From: Odobenus rosmarus divergens
Lineage: Eukaryota > Chordata > Mammalia > Carnivora > Odobenidae
Direction of reading: 5' to 3'
Length of the DNA stretch: 64,000 nt
NCBI RefSeq assembly: GCF_000321225.1
Contig: NW_004450286.1
Location: 2,133,816-2,197,815, forward strand
The translations under genes were made by a program, and so were the position numbers. Numbering within the stretch: the stretch's first letter is position 1; every line of letters starts with the position of its first letter. A model generated the notes under the pieces. The model saw nothing but the letters and a program-made list of their open reading frames with translations, ran no database searches and had not been told where the DNA came from. This document shows, piece after piece, positions 1 through 12,400 of the stretch.

Positions 1-1235
1 GATAAAAAGCTTCTGCACAGCAAAGGCAACAGTCAACAAAACAAAGAGGCAACCCACAGAATGGGATAAGATATTTGCAAATGACACTACAGATAAAGGG
101 CTGGTATCCAAGATCTATAAAGAACTTCTCAAACTCAACTCCCAAAAAACAAATAATCAAGTAAAAAAGTGGGCAGAAGATATGAAAAGACACTTCTCTG
201 AAGAAGACATACAAATGGCTAACAGACACATGAAAAACGTTCATCATCATTAGCCATCAGGGAAATTCAAATCAAAACCACGTTAAAGATACCACCTTAC
301 ACCAGTCAGAATGGCAAAAATGGACGGGGAAAGAAACAACAAATGCTGGAGAGGTTGTGGAGAAAGGGGAACCCCTCTTACACTGTTGGTGGGAATGCAA
401 GTTGGTACAGCCACTTTGGGAAACAGTGTGGAGGTTCCTCAAAAAGTTAAAAATAGAGCTACCCTATGACCCAGCAATTGCACTCCTGGGTATTTACCCC
501 GAAGACACAGATGTAGTGAAAAGAAGGGCCATATGCACCCCAGCGTTCATAGCAGCAGTGTCCGCAATAGCCAAACTGTGGAAAGAGCCGAGATGCCCTT
601 CAACAGATGGATAAAGAAGACGTGGTCCATATATACAATGGAATATTACTCAGCCATCAGAAAGGATGAATACCCAACTTTTCCATCAACATGGATGGGA
701 CTGGAGGAGATTATGCTAAGTGAAATAAGTCAAGCAGAGAAAGTCAATTATCATATGGTTTCACTTATTTGTGAAACATAAGGAATAGCATGGAGAACAC
801 TAGGAGAAGAAAGGGAAAAATGGGGGGGGGATCGGAGGGAGAGATGAACCATGAGAGACTATGGACTCTGAGAAACAAACCAGGGTTTTAGAGGGGAGGG
901 GGGTGGGGGGATTTGTTAGCAGAGAAAGTCAATTATCATATGGTTTCACTTATTTGTGGAACATAAGGAATAGCATGGAGGACATTAGGAGAAGGAAGGG
1001 AAAAATGGGTGGGGGATCGGAGGGAGAAACGAACCATGAGAGACTATGGACTCTGAGGGTTTTAGGGGGGGTGAAGGGGGGATTGGATAGCCCGGTGATG
1101 GGTATTAAGGAGGGCAGGTACTGCATGGAGCACCCGGTGTTATAGGAAAACAATGGATCGTGGATCACCACATCAAAAACTAATGACGTATTGTATGGTG
1201 TCTAACATAATAAAATTTTTAAAAAATGCAAAAAA
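1..1235 (+). mobile_element. Carnivore L1, 3' end (ORF2 C terminus, 3' UTR, tail)
   Basis: Broken ORF2 C-terminal frames read TLLHCWW-like, [14 protein letters not shown] and TMEYYSAI motifs, followed by a G-rich 3' UTR and an A-rich tail near 1215-1240. The element enters from the left edge. Its 3' UTR holds a 185-bp tandem duplication, listed separately. Confidence 0.92.
734..1078 (+). repeat. Tandem duplication inside the L1 3' UTR
   Basis: GCAGAGAAAGTCAATTATCA starts at 734 and again at 919, an offset of 185 bases. The similarity carries on through the AGGAATAGCATGGAG, GATCGGAGGGAGA and GACTATGGACTCTGAG blocks, with scattered differences between the two copies. Confidence 0.88.
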
Positions 1236-1752
1236 AAAAGAAAAAGGAATCTGACATTTCATTTTAATATCTTTAAATCCCTTAAAACTTTTATTAGCAG
1301 GTGAAAACGGAGATTAAGAAATCACAGATGATTCTAATTATGATTCCAATTATAAATTCTTAAAGAGTGTTGCCTAAAATTATTTTTAGCAAAAATTCAA
1401 CAAATGAGACAAATTAAATCTATACACTAATTAAAATTAAAAAGCAGTTATAAATAATTCTGGGGCAACTGGTCAGCCATCTGGAAAAAACTAAAGTTGA
1501 ATCCGTATCAAGACAAATTCTAAAGAAATTAAAAATTTAAACAAAATCCCCAGATTATATTATTTTAGGAGAATCAAGCACAGAAAATTACTTTTAGAAC
1601 ATCAGTGTGAAAAAGGCCTTTCTGTGGCACAAAACCTAGAGTCTGTAAAAGGAAAAACTGGTAAATTTGACTACACAAAAAGAACTACACAGCAAAAGCC
1701 ATCATTAGCAAGACAAATTAAGGAAATTTTTGCTGCATTCATTCATTTAGAA

Positions 1753-1924
1753 GGATTTTATTTATTTATTTGACAGAGAAAGCAAGCAAGAGAGCATAAC
1801 CAGGGGGAGCAGCAGAGGGAGAGGGAGAAGCAGGGAGCCCAACACGGGGCTCAGTCCCAGGACCCCTGGATCATGACCTGAGCCAAAGGCAGATGCTTAA
1901 TCAACTGAGTCACCCAGGTGCCCC
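1753..1924 (-). repeat. CAN-SINE
   Basis: T-rich tail and TTTATTTATTTGACAGAG at the left, tRNA-like head ending CACCCAGGTGCCCC at the right. Confidence 0.92.
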
Positions 1925-2210
1925 TTTTGCTGCTTTTAATACAGAAAAAGGAACTGATTTCCCTAATATATAAAGAGTTTCTACAAATCAGTAAGGAAAG
2001 ACTAATAATCCAAAAGAGATGGAACATAGGATATAGATAGGCAGTGTTTATAGAAAAGAAATAAAAATAGCTTTTATACACATGAAAAGATGCTTACCCT
2101 CATTCAGAATGAAAAAACTAAATTAAAACTACAACGAGGAACTTTCTCTCCCTACTCATCAGATCAGCTAAAAATTTTCTAATGTTGTATTGGTGAGAAT
2201 AGGAGGAAAA

Positions 2211-2394
2211 GGGGCAAGTGGGTGTCTCAGTCAGTTAAGCGTCTGCCTTCGGCTCAGGTCATGATCCCAGGGTCCTTGTCAGGCTCTCTGCTCAGTGGGG
2301 AGTCTGCTTCTCCCTCTCCCTCTGCCCCATCCCCCTCCTCATACTCTCTCTCTAGCTCACTCAAATAAATAAATAAAATCTTTAAAAAAAAAAA
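2211..2394 (+). repeat. CAN-SINE
   Basis: Head GGGGCAAGTGGGTGTCTCAG, CT-rich tail, AAATAAATAAATAAAATC and poly-A. Flanks AATAGGAGGAAAA and AATAAGAGGAAAA form a near-exact target duplication. Confidence 0.92.
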
Positions 2395-2850
2395 GAATAA
2401 GAGGAAAAAGAGGCATTCTTCTACATTCCTTGCTGGTAATAATACAAATTGATACAACCCCTAAAGAGGATAAACTGATATGTACCAAATTACAAATGAA
2501 TATACTCTTTGAAATAACAAATCTACTTTTAAAATTTTTATCTCCCACACACACCTGCACACATGCAAAATGACATTAAGTTTAGCACTGTTTGGAATAG
2601 CAAGTGACTGGAAACAACCTGTAGCAGACTGGTTAAATTCTAGTATATCCATAGAAAGGAATACTATAAAAAAGATGAGGAAGTACTCTACACATTGATA
2701 TGGAAAGATCTCTAAGATATATTAAGTGAAAAAGCAAAATATATATTGTACATAAACATTTAACTTAAAAGCAGGGGGAAGGGTATAATATAAAGGTAGT
2801 TACTGTATACGTATAAATATCAAGAAGCATTTTAAAACTTATAAACATAT

Positions 2851-3048
2851 GGGCGCCTGGGTGGCTCAGTCGTTAAGCATCTGCCTTCAGCCCAGGTCAT
2901 GATCCCAGGGTCCTGGGATCGAGTCCCGCATCGGGCTCCCTGCTCCGCGGGGAGCCTGCTTCTCCCTCTCCCACTCCCTCTGCTTGTGTTCCTGCTCTCG
3001 CTCTCTCTCTCTCTGTCAAATAAATAAATAAAATCTTTAAAAAAAAAA
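2851..3048 (+). repeat. CAN-SINE, recent
   Basis: Full-length copy with clean head GGGCGCCTGGGTGGCTCAG and an exact AAAACTTATAAACATAT duplication on both sides. Confidence 0.95.
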
Positions 3049-3312
3049 AAACTTATAAACATATGACCTATGAGTAGCTGGAGTACACAAATAGGACACT
3101 TTTTACTATATAGTCTTTTACACTTTATTTTTGAACCATGTCAATGTGTAACCTATTCAAAAATTAATTTTTAAAAAAGCACAAATATTAAGCAATATTA
3201 AGTATCAAAGTTAGTATCCAGTATGTATATTTATTGTATATCTAAACAATATTTTAAGATTTAAAAATTTTTTAAAACAGGTATTTTAATTCAAATACTC
3301 TTTTTAACTTAC

Positions 3313-3419
3313 CAATTCCTGTGATCTCTTTTTTGATCAGTTGCAACTCCATATGTTGGATTTTTATTCTTACTAATAAAAAGTAAATTTTTCCAACAAT
3401 CACATCCTTTAGATGATAC
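3313..3419 (-). CDS. VPS26A: VPS26A coding exon 6, last exon in window
   Basis: This 107-nt exon encodes [20 protein letters not shown] then [15 protein letters not shown] plus one base. The acceptor is CCCCAAAG|GTATC and the donor ATTG|GTAAGTT. The gene should continue with the GPSTTTETET segment, which I do not find between 1 and 3312, so the remaining exons are off the left edge. Confidence 0.96.
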
Positions 3420-6400
3420 CTTTGGGGAAAGAACATACCTCATTTACCAAGTATCAGTTTAAAAAAACAATCAAAAAGGGGCACCTGAGAGGTGCAGTCG
3501 GTTAAGTGTCTGACTTGGATTCGACTCAGGTCTCAATCTCAGGGTTGTGAGACTGAGCCCCATGTCAGGCTCTATGCTCAGTGCAGAGTCTGCTTTGGAT
3601 TCTCTCTTCCTCTCCCCCTTCCCCTCCCGCTCATTCTCGCTCTCTCTCTCTCTCTCATCTGTCTCTAAAATAAATAAATATTAAAAAAAAAAGAGTGAAA
3701 TATGTCCTGAAAGGCTTTAGTAGACATCTTTATGTCAGACATCTTTATGACAGTAACTATTTAAGAATACCATTTTGGGGGCAGCTGGGTGGCTCAGTTG
3801 GTTAAGCATCTGCCTTCAGCTCAGGTTATGATCTCAGGGTCCTGGGATCAAGCTCTGTGTCTGGCTCCCCATTCAGCGGGGAGTCTGCTCCTCTCCCTCT
3901 GTCCCTCCCTCTGCTTTTGCTGTCTCTCAAATAAATAAAATCTTTTTTAAAAATACCATTTTGGCTATTCATATTATTTAATGTTCTTTTTTTTTTTTTC
4001 CAAAAAAGTATTCACCACTTTGCTATAAAAATAGGAATCAAGCTTTAACTTGACCATCAATACACCTCAAAGGGAAGAATTAGCCTGATTAACTGTGGGT
4101 CCTTTACTTAGAGGTTAGATTCCAAAGAATTTAAGCAGAGAAAATTAAGATTGTTATGCTTGCAATATTTATTTGGTGTATAAAGATGTTTCTAAACATT
4201 AAAACTCTACTCAAGAGTTTAGTGTCCTTATTACTCTAAGTGCTAGAGTAGTGCAGCTAACAAAGCACTTGCCCACAAAGAGACATTCCACAGGTTGAGT
4301 TTGTTGCTATGATATCTAGTCATCAAAGTCCTTTCCCAATTACTCTGGAATGATGTGCTAATAAATCTGGAAATTACTACAATCCCCAGAGGGCTTTTCA
4401 GCCTTCTCCCAGGTTTGAATCTCAAAATAATATCCCAGGAGTTGATCAATGTATTATGCTGGCCTGAAGGGAGGCTTCCAGTGACAAGGTTTTAGGTCCT
4501 AAACAATTTGGTAATTTTATTAACAATATAATTTAAGACTCTGAAGGCATGTTTATATCACATTTTTAGTAATATAAATCGGTGAGTGACAATACAAGTC
4601 ATGTAACAGAAGAATACACAAGAAGGGGATAAAAGAATATACATCCATTTCTTCAACAAATAAACTTTAGTGGAAAAAAATAAGGGGGAAACTTAACAAT
4701 AAATTAAAAGAAATTTAAGAGTCAAACAACCAAATGCAATGTGTCCGGATGCCCCGGATTTGAACGAATCTTGTTTGGATACTGATGTGAATAAACCATG
4801 TAGGGGAAAAAAGACATTTTATGAGATAATCAAGGAAATGTGAACATTGACTGGATATGTACAGATATTAAGAAATTATTAATATTTTTAAATATAACAG
4901 TATTATATTTAAAATAATACACAATTTTTATGGATGAAATTCTATGTCTGGAATTGGCTTCAATATAATCTGTTGGGAGTGTGGGGGCTGGATCCAGGTA
5001 AAACAGATCTGACCGTATACTGACAAGTACTGGAGCTGGGCGCTGGGTACCTGAGGATTCACTGTACTGCTCATACGCTTTGGTCTATGCTTGAATTTTT
5101 CCATAATAAAGTTTAAAAAGGTATTCAACAATAAGCAAAACAGGAGCCTGTTTCTGTAAAAATACAACATTATATAAACATAATATATACCTTTCCCTCT
5201 CTTGTGAAAAGATATGCAAGAGATCTTATGATTAAGCGGTAAAATAAAAAATAATAAAATTAAAACTGTGATCTTTTACACTGCCAAAATTTTCTTATTT
5301 ATTTTTTTTAAGATTTTATTTATTTGAGAGAGAGACAGACAGAGCTAAAATACAAGTGGAGAGGAGAGGGAGAAGCAGGCTCCCTGCTGATCAGGGAGCT
5401 GGACACGGGGCTCGATCCCAGGACCCTGGGATCATGACCTGAGCCGAAGGCAGACGCTTAACTGACTGAGCCACCCAGGCGCCCCTACACTGCCAAAATT
5501 TTCAATAATGAAAATGTACTGCTTATGTAGGCAGAAAAAAGCATTTTTGTTCAGTTTTAAAGAAATGACTAGGCTAAAGTTATACCAACCCAGTAAGGAA
5601 AATTTTTACAGACAGAAGGGATTAGTTGCCTTTTGAGATGGTAAGATCCCCTACAAAAAATGACCAAGCAGAGACTTACTAGGAATTGAATATGAAAGAC
5701 ACCTACACTGAGTCAAGAAGATAGTTTTTCTGCTCAGAGATTTCGTTGGGCTGCTAACATCAAATTAAGGTCAATTCTATCCCTACTCTGACCAATTTAC
5801 AAAGACCTGAAAAGCTTATTTCTTAAATTTTCCCTGATCATTTAAGTTATGTTGTTAAAGGTACTTACTTTGATTTATTATATTCAAATTCGATGTGTAG
5901 ACAATCTTCAATGCCCACTTCCATCTTAATAGAGTTGTTAACATCAGGATATGTGGCAAGCTGGTGAACAATAAGATCATATTCTTTTATCAAATCTGTC
6001 AGTCTTCTTACTATTGTCACTTTAAGAAAATACCTACAAAGCCAACAGAGAGATAAGTTAAATCTATTATAAATTTTAGTGTTTTAAATAAGCAAACATT
6101 GACTGCAACTCAGCTTTCTCCTTACTGATCCTTTGGGATCAACTTACTTCATGAAAGAGTTCTAATCTTTAAATGCCCCCACCAACAAAAAAAAAAAATA
6201 CAAAGTGCAATTTTAAGAAGAGTGTACGTACTTTTTAGATGCATTTGAAGTGCTATGGTCATGCCTTCCTGAGGAAATCTCTACCACTTTTTTTTTAATT
6301 TTATTATGTTATGTTAATCACCATACATTACATCATTAGTTTTTGATGTAGTGTTCCATGATTCATTGTTTGTGTATAACACCCAGTGCTCCATGCAGTA

Positions 6401-9400
6401 CGTGCCCTCCTTAATACCTATCAACAGGCTAACCCATCCCCCCACCCCTTCTCCCCTCTAGAACCCTCAGTTTGTTTCTCAGAGTCCATAGTCTCTCATG
6501 GTTCGTCTCCTCCTCCGATTTCCCTCCCAATCTCTATCACTTCTTACCATATACCAAATGAGATTTGCTGGGAAACTAAAGGATTTTGAGGTAATTCTGT
6601 TTACAAGACAAAAGGAAGTACCTAGGGGATGATTCATACAAAGGAATTATATGACTAAAACTTCTCATGATGGCAGTCTCTAAATCTATGATAGAAGGCT
6701 CTTATTACCTCAAGTGAACATTAGCTAGACAAGACAAAATATTTGGCAGAATTCTTAAAAATCTGAAGTCTATCAGTCCAGAATTTTAATCAGAAATTCT
6801 AATAAGACATTCGATAGTAGCCATCACTTTCTGGTTTTGACACCATCTACAGTTTATCAATACATATCATACCTCAAGCGGACATTGGCACCGATGTAAG
6901 ATTCATATGGCTTTTCAACTTGCATAAATTCAAAATCATAACTTCTGCTCTGAGTTAATTCTCCAGGCAAGGCTAGTTCTTTCACTAGGTTTACAAATTC
7001 ATGAGTATTACTCTTGTCATTGAAAAGTTCTACAAAATTTTAAAAAGCAAAAAAGACCAATTACATTTAATATCTATTTCATTAAAACCCAAACTTCTAC
7101 CTCCAACGCAAATAATTTTTACCAAAAGAATTAGTTGGATTGTCTTTAATATACTAGAGCTATGATATAAATTCCATTATCCTCATTATGCTCCACCTAG
7201 GCATAAAAAAAAAAATTCAGTCACACAGCACAATGAAAATTTCTATTATAAAAGATGTATTCATTCCTTTAATGTAGTTAAGGCTTGCCCAAAATGAAGC
7301 TGCTTTAACAGACACATTTCCAGGAATTATTTGAACTTCCTCCCTTCAAGGCAAAAAGCATTTATTGTTTTGCTTTAGTTAGGCAAATATATTACCTTGA
7401 CAAAACTATAATATACAAAAGACTTACCAACTATCAGTGAACTACTATAGCTTGCCCCTCAAGTATAATCTCATCTGGAATAGATATATAAACAAATATC
7501 TACCAATTCCAATTTTGATACTTTAAACATGTATAGTACAACTTAGAAAGCTAGATTTAAAACCTAGTTATGTATACTGTAATAGAAAGATCCATTTTTT
7601 TTCTCTTTTTCAATCTGCCATACCAAAAGATTTATACAGTTTAACTCCTACTAAACCAAGAATGCCTCTGAAATACATGTGTGGAAATGTACACAAGCTG
7701 ATTTAAGTCAAGAAGAAATTACACCTTTCCTTTTCACATGGAATTTTCTGACAGGTGAGTCTGGCTACAAGCACACACTAGGTTAGGAAGACAAATGGCA
7801 TGGGTAATTAGAAAGTGAAGGATGAAGGTGACACTGGTAATTGTAAAGCTGGTGAAAAATGTAGGCAGATGGAAATTTCAGTGAGTCAACTAATTTACTC
7901 GAATTATTTTTCAAGGCTGGTAACTTACATAACTCCTTTCATTTTTAGTAATTAAGTTTAGTAACAAATAAAGGCAGGATGAGTCAAGTATTTAACACAA
8001 TTCAAAGAAACATGATTTAATGTTTATAAAATAAATCCTCTCCTTTATTATGCAAAATCAATTCCTTCTTTCCACAAAACTAATTTGTAATTCAAGAATT
8101 TAAGTGCCAAATCCAACCCTCTTCAAACTCAGTTATTAAAAAAAAAAAAAAAAAAGTAATACTATTTTAAAACTCACCAATTTGACCTACAAATTCAATT
8201 CTAATTCCTTGGTGCTCTAGCCTCTTTCCAGGTTGCTTAAAGGCTAGGTTTACCTGCCAAAACATGAAATTATAAAAGATGTTAACAATCCTTTGAGTGG
8301 GCCTACTAATAGATTCCTTCCAGATGAATGCAATATATAAATATTTCAGGTATTCATTTCTGAAGTTTGAGACACCACCACATACCTAGATCATTATGAC
8401 TTTACAGCACCAGAGAAGGTATAACTTACTCATATACAATCACTTATACATACACTTAAAAGCACCTGCTTTGTTAGGAAGGAATCCTTTCTAAGTTGGA
8501 GAACTATAAAGACTCAAATCAAAAAAAGGGAAAATTTGCAACTAATCAAATGTGTTTTCTGGTCAAATAGTTAAACAATTCTACACAATAGCATTTTAAT
8601 GTAAGGTAATCACTAATTTCAAGAATTTACCTAAAAGACCACTTTAGCTCTTTGTAACCAAAAATATATTATTATAATTCCTAACCTTAAAAGCAATGTT
8701 TATTCCCCTGAATCTGCTACTCACTCTAAAAACAGAATGTCCAAAAACTGAAATTTTGTATTTGTATGATTTACCTTACATATTTTGGAAGTAAAATATA
8801 TAACCTTGAAATCCTAAATTTACATCTGCCAAATAGAAGCCTTAATTTTATAAATTTTTTAGTTTGACAAAATATCTATAAAGTACAGACATATTAAAAA
8901 AATTTTCCAAATGTTTAAGGATTAGCTAACATACAAAAAAACATACTTTCAGATTTATTCTTTACTATAAAAAATATTAACATGACTCTTAAAAGCTTTT
9001 TTAACTAATGCTTCTCAAAAGGTAACAGTAATCAAAGGCCAATAAAAACAGAGATCCAATTACTTCTGTTTGTAAACTATATTAACTAAAATATTCACTT
9101 TTCTTTATCTTCCATACTGTAACCAGAATGAGTTAGTTACTTGCCTTCCAAATTAATATCTCAGAGAAAGAAGCAAATAATTAAATAGTGGTACATCATA
9201 TGATGGAATATTATTAATGTTTAAAAATAATAAGATCAAAGAATTTTTAATGATGTGGGAAGATGTGCATGATATGTTACATGAAGGAGGCATGGTCAAA
9301 TTGTATACAAGCATAATGCCAATTATATTTTTTTTAAATTACACAAAAGAAATACTCTTAAAGCAGTTACTTCTGGAATGTATAATTATGAGTAATTTTG

Positions 9401-12400
9401 TCTTCTTTGTAATTTTCAAGGTTTTGTTTTTTTACAATGGTCAAATAATACTTTCAAAGTCAGAAAAATACTTGAAAAAAGTATATCAGAGGATTCACAT
9501 ATACTAACAAGTTGAATTTTAGGTTTGAACCACAAATAATACAAGCCTAACTCCCAGCTATTTCACAAGCCAGGCAGTAATTAGAGCTATTCTCTAATTT
9601 ACACTAATAAAGCACATAAAAACAGAGTACTTCTTAAAATGTCTATCTGGCAACAGATTTGGGGAATGTCTTCATCGAAACATGGCTGTGTCTGATATTT
9701 TTAAATTTACAGTTCTTCAAAAAACACTTTGAAACCATACTATTAAGGTAGAAATTTAAAGTTATTCCATTTTTCTACCAAATTGCCTAAACTCTGAAAT
9801 TGTCCTTGGTCTCCCACTGATGTCAAAACACAATTGCTTTTAAGCCTAATGCAAGATATTCTGGAATCTGAAGGATCCCAGGGTTGGAAGGCATAATTAA
9901 ACATTTTTATTTGAAAGCTGTTCTGCAAGGGAGCATAGAAACATAAATGAAACTATGTGAACTGAGTTAAAGAATTTTAATACTAACTCTTACACTTTTG
10001 TAACTTTTATTATAATTTCAAACATAAAATAGTTCCAAGAACAGCACAAGGAAATCCTACATAACCTTTATTCAGATTCATCATGTTTGTTTTGTCCTAT
10101 ATGATTTATCTCTCTATATATAGACATCTATGCATACATATACAATTTTTTTTCCACAGTTGAGAATAATTTGGAGACATCATGCTCCTCTACCCATAAA
10201 CACTTCATGTGTACCTAAGAAAATAATCTTTTAATCACAGTGCAAATATCAAAATCAGGAAACTTATAACTCCATAGATTATATTCAAATTCCAACACTG
10301 TGCCAATAACGTACTTTACACCCTTTTTTCCTCCTATCCAGGCTCCAGTCCAGGATCACATCACATTTAGTTATGTCTCTTTAGTCTCCTTTAATCTCAA
10401 ACATTCGTCAGTCATTGCTTTTTTTTTTTTTTTTTGAGAGTACATGCACAAGCATGTGGGGAGAGGCAGAGAAAGAGAATGTCTAGGCTCAGCACTGAGC
10501 CCAACATGGGACTGAATCCTGAATCTCAGGACCCAGAGATCATGACCTGAGCCACAATCAAGAATCGGACGCTTAACCAACTGAGCCACCCATGTGCCCC
10601 CAGTCATTGCCTTTCTTGACCTTGATGTTTTTTAATACAGGTCACTTATTTTGTTGAATAGCCCTCAATTTGGGTTTGTTTGATGTTTTATCACAGTTAG
10701 ACTCAGCTTATGCATTTTTGGCAAGAATACCACAGAAATGAAGTTGTGTCCTTCTCAGTGTATCTTATTAGGAAGTACATGATGCCAAGCGTGATTTTTA
10801 ACTTTGATCACTTAATCAAGGTGATCTACCAGGTTTCTCCAATTTAAAGTTACTATTTTTTCCCTTTGCTATAAGTAATTTGAGAAATGTGAGACAATGT
10901 GTAACTCTTTAAAAGGCCATGAAAACAAAACAGAGGGAAACTGTATATAAAACATATTCACTGCCTTAACAAGCCAATCTCAAACTCATTCTTCAGCATC
11001 TAATATTCTGTAGATGTCTCAAATAATGCTGTCTTCAGGAGCTGTGTAAGGAGTAAAATTCATCTACATTGTGTTTAAGACACACGTCCATCAACGTACT
11101 ACACACCATTTATAGTATCATTTACAGTGAATTACTGAGATATCTGTACTTTATTGTTGCTGAATACTGTGGTTATCCAAAATTAATTTCCAACTGCTAC
11201 CAGAAGAATGTGGTCCATATTCATATTGATGAAAGATACTGCGATAATATTCTTTGTTTAAAGAATTAAACTATAGGGCGCCTGGGTGGCTCAGTTGAGC
11301 GACTGCCTTCAGCTCGGGTCATGATCCTGGAGTCCCGGGATTGAGTCCCGCATGAGGCTCCCTGCTCAGCGGGGAGTCTGCTTCTCCCTCTGACCCTCCC
11401 CCCTCTCATGTGCTCTCTCAAATAAATAAATAAATAAAATCTTTTAAAAAAAATAAAGAATTAAACTATAAAGCCCTACAATCTCAGAACAAACATATAC
11501 CTTTGTTCACTTTTGTAACAAGGAATAGAGGGTTCATTATAGGTGGCTTGGCCCTGGCAACACCACTTCAAGACAATTTACTTATCACTGACCAACCTAA
11601 AAGAATCTTAAGGAATTATACCTTATGAACCCACCAAAAATATACCCAAATGACTATCATATTTTTCACAATTATTGTGTCTCAATAATTAAACATGCAA
11701 TCAGTAAGACTCTCTCAAAATTATTCAGAAGGTAAATAGTGATACAAGCTATATTTCAAAAAGAGGAAACCTAGCTCAAATATGTATCATAAAAAATTTA
11801 GGATACAGTCCAACTGTTCTAGACTTAAAGAATTGTCACTTGAACATGAACCAAAGCAGTAAATATTCTACCCAAGGATTAAAAAAAATCTGAGTTAAGT
11901 ATCTTTTCAGAATTTCTCTATTTATCTTGTAATAATCTACATAGTCCCACTTGTCTTAAGAAATGCTTCAAAAATGGGGCACCTGGGTGGCTCAGTTGGT
12001 TAAGTGTCTGCCTTCGGCTCAGGTCATGATCCCAGGGTCCTGGGATCAAGCCCTGCGTCAGGCTCCCTGTTTAGGAGGTGAGTCTGCTTCTCCCTCTCCC
12101 TCTGCCCCTCCTCCTGCTCATGCTCTCTCCCTCTCTCAAATGAATAAATAAAATCTTAAAAAAAAAAAATGCCTCAAAAACTCTCAAAAAACTTTTAGCA
12201 GATAGCAATTAATTTTAACTTTAAAATGTATATGCTACAAGAGTCCCCAGGAGTCCCCAAACTATTCAATGGGGAATGAATATTCTTTTTAACAACAGTG
12301 CTGGAACAACTGAATATCAACATACAAAAGAATGAAGTTGGATCCCTACCTCACGCCATTTACAAATTTGAAATGGATCAAAGACCTAAATGTAAGAAGC

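Larger units (their letters stand above)
1470..3170 (+). mobile_element. Old L1/HAL1-like fragment, cut by three SINEs
   Basis: Between the SINEs the plus strand gives degraded ORF2-end motifs (ACATGAAAAGATGCTTACCC; AATAGCAAGTGACTGGAAAC; AGGAATACTATAAAAAAGAT). There is no usable frame. Confidence 0.65.

Noticed and set aside
1..3312. VPS26A exons 7-9
   Set aside because: I looked for the GPSTTTETET, FLAGYDPTPT and ILWRKAPEKLRKQ regions on the minus strand and found only L1 and SINE sequence, so they lie outside the window.
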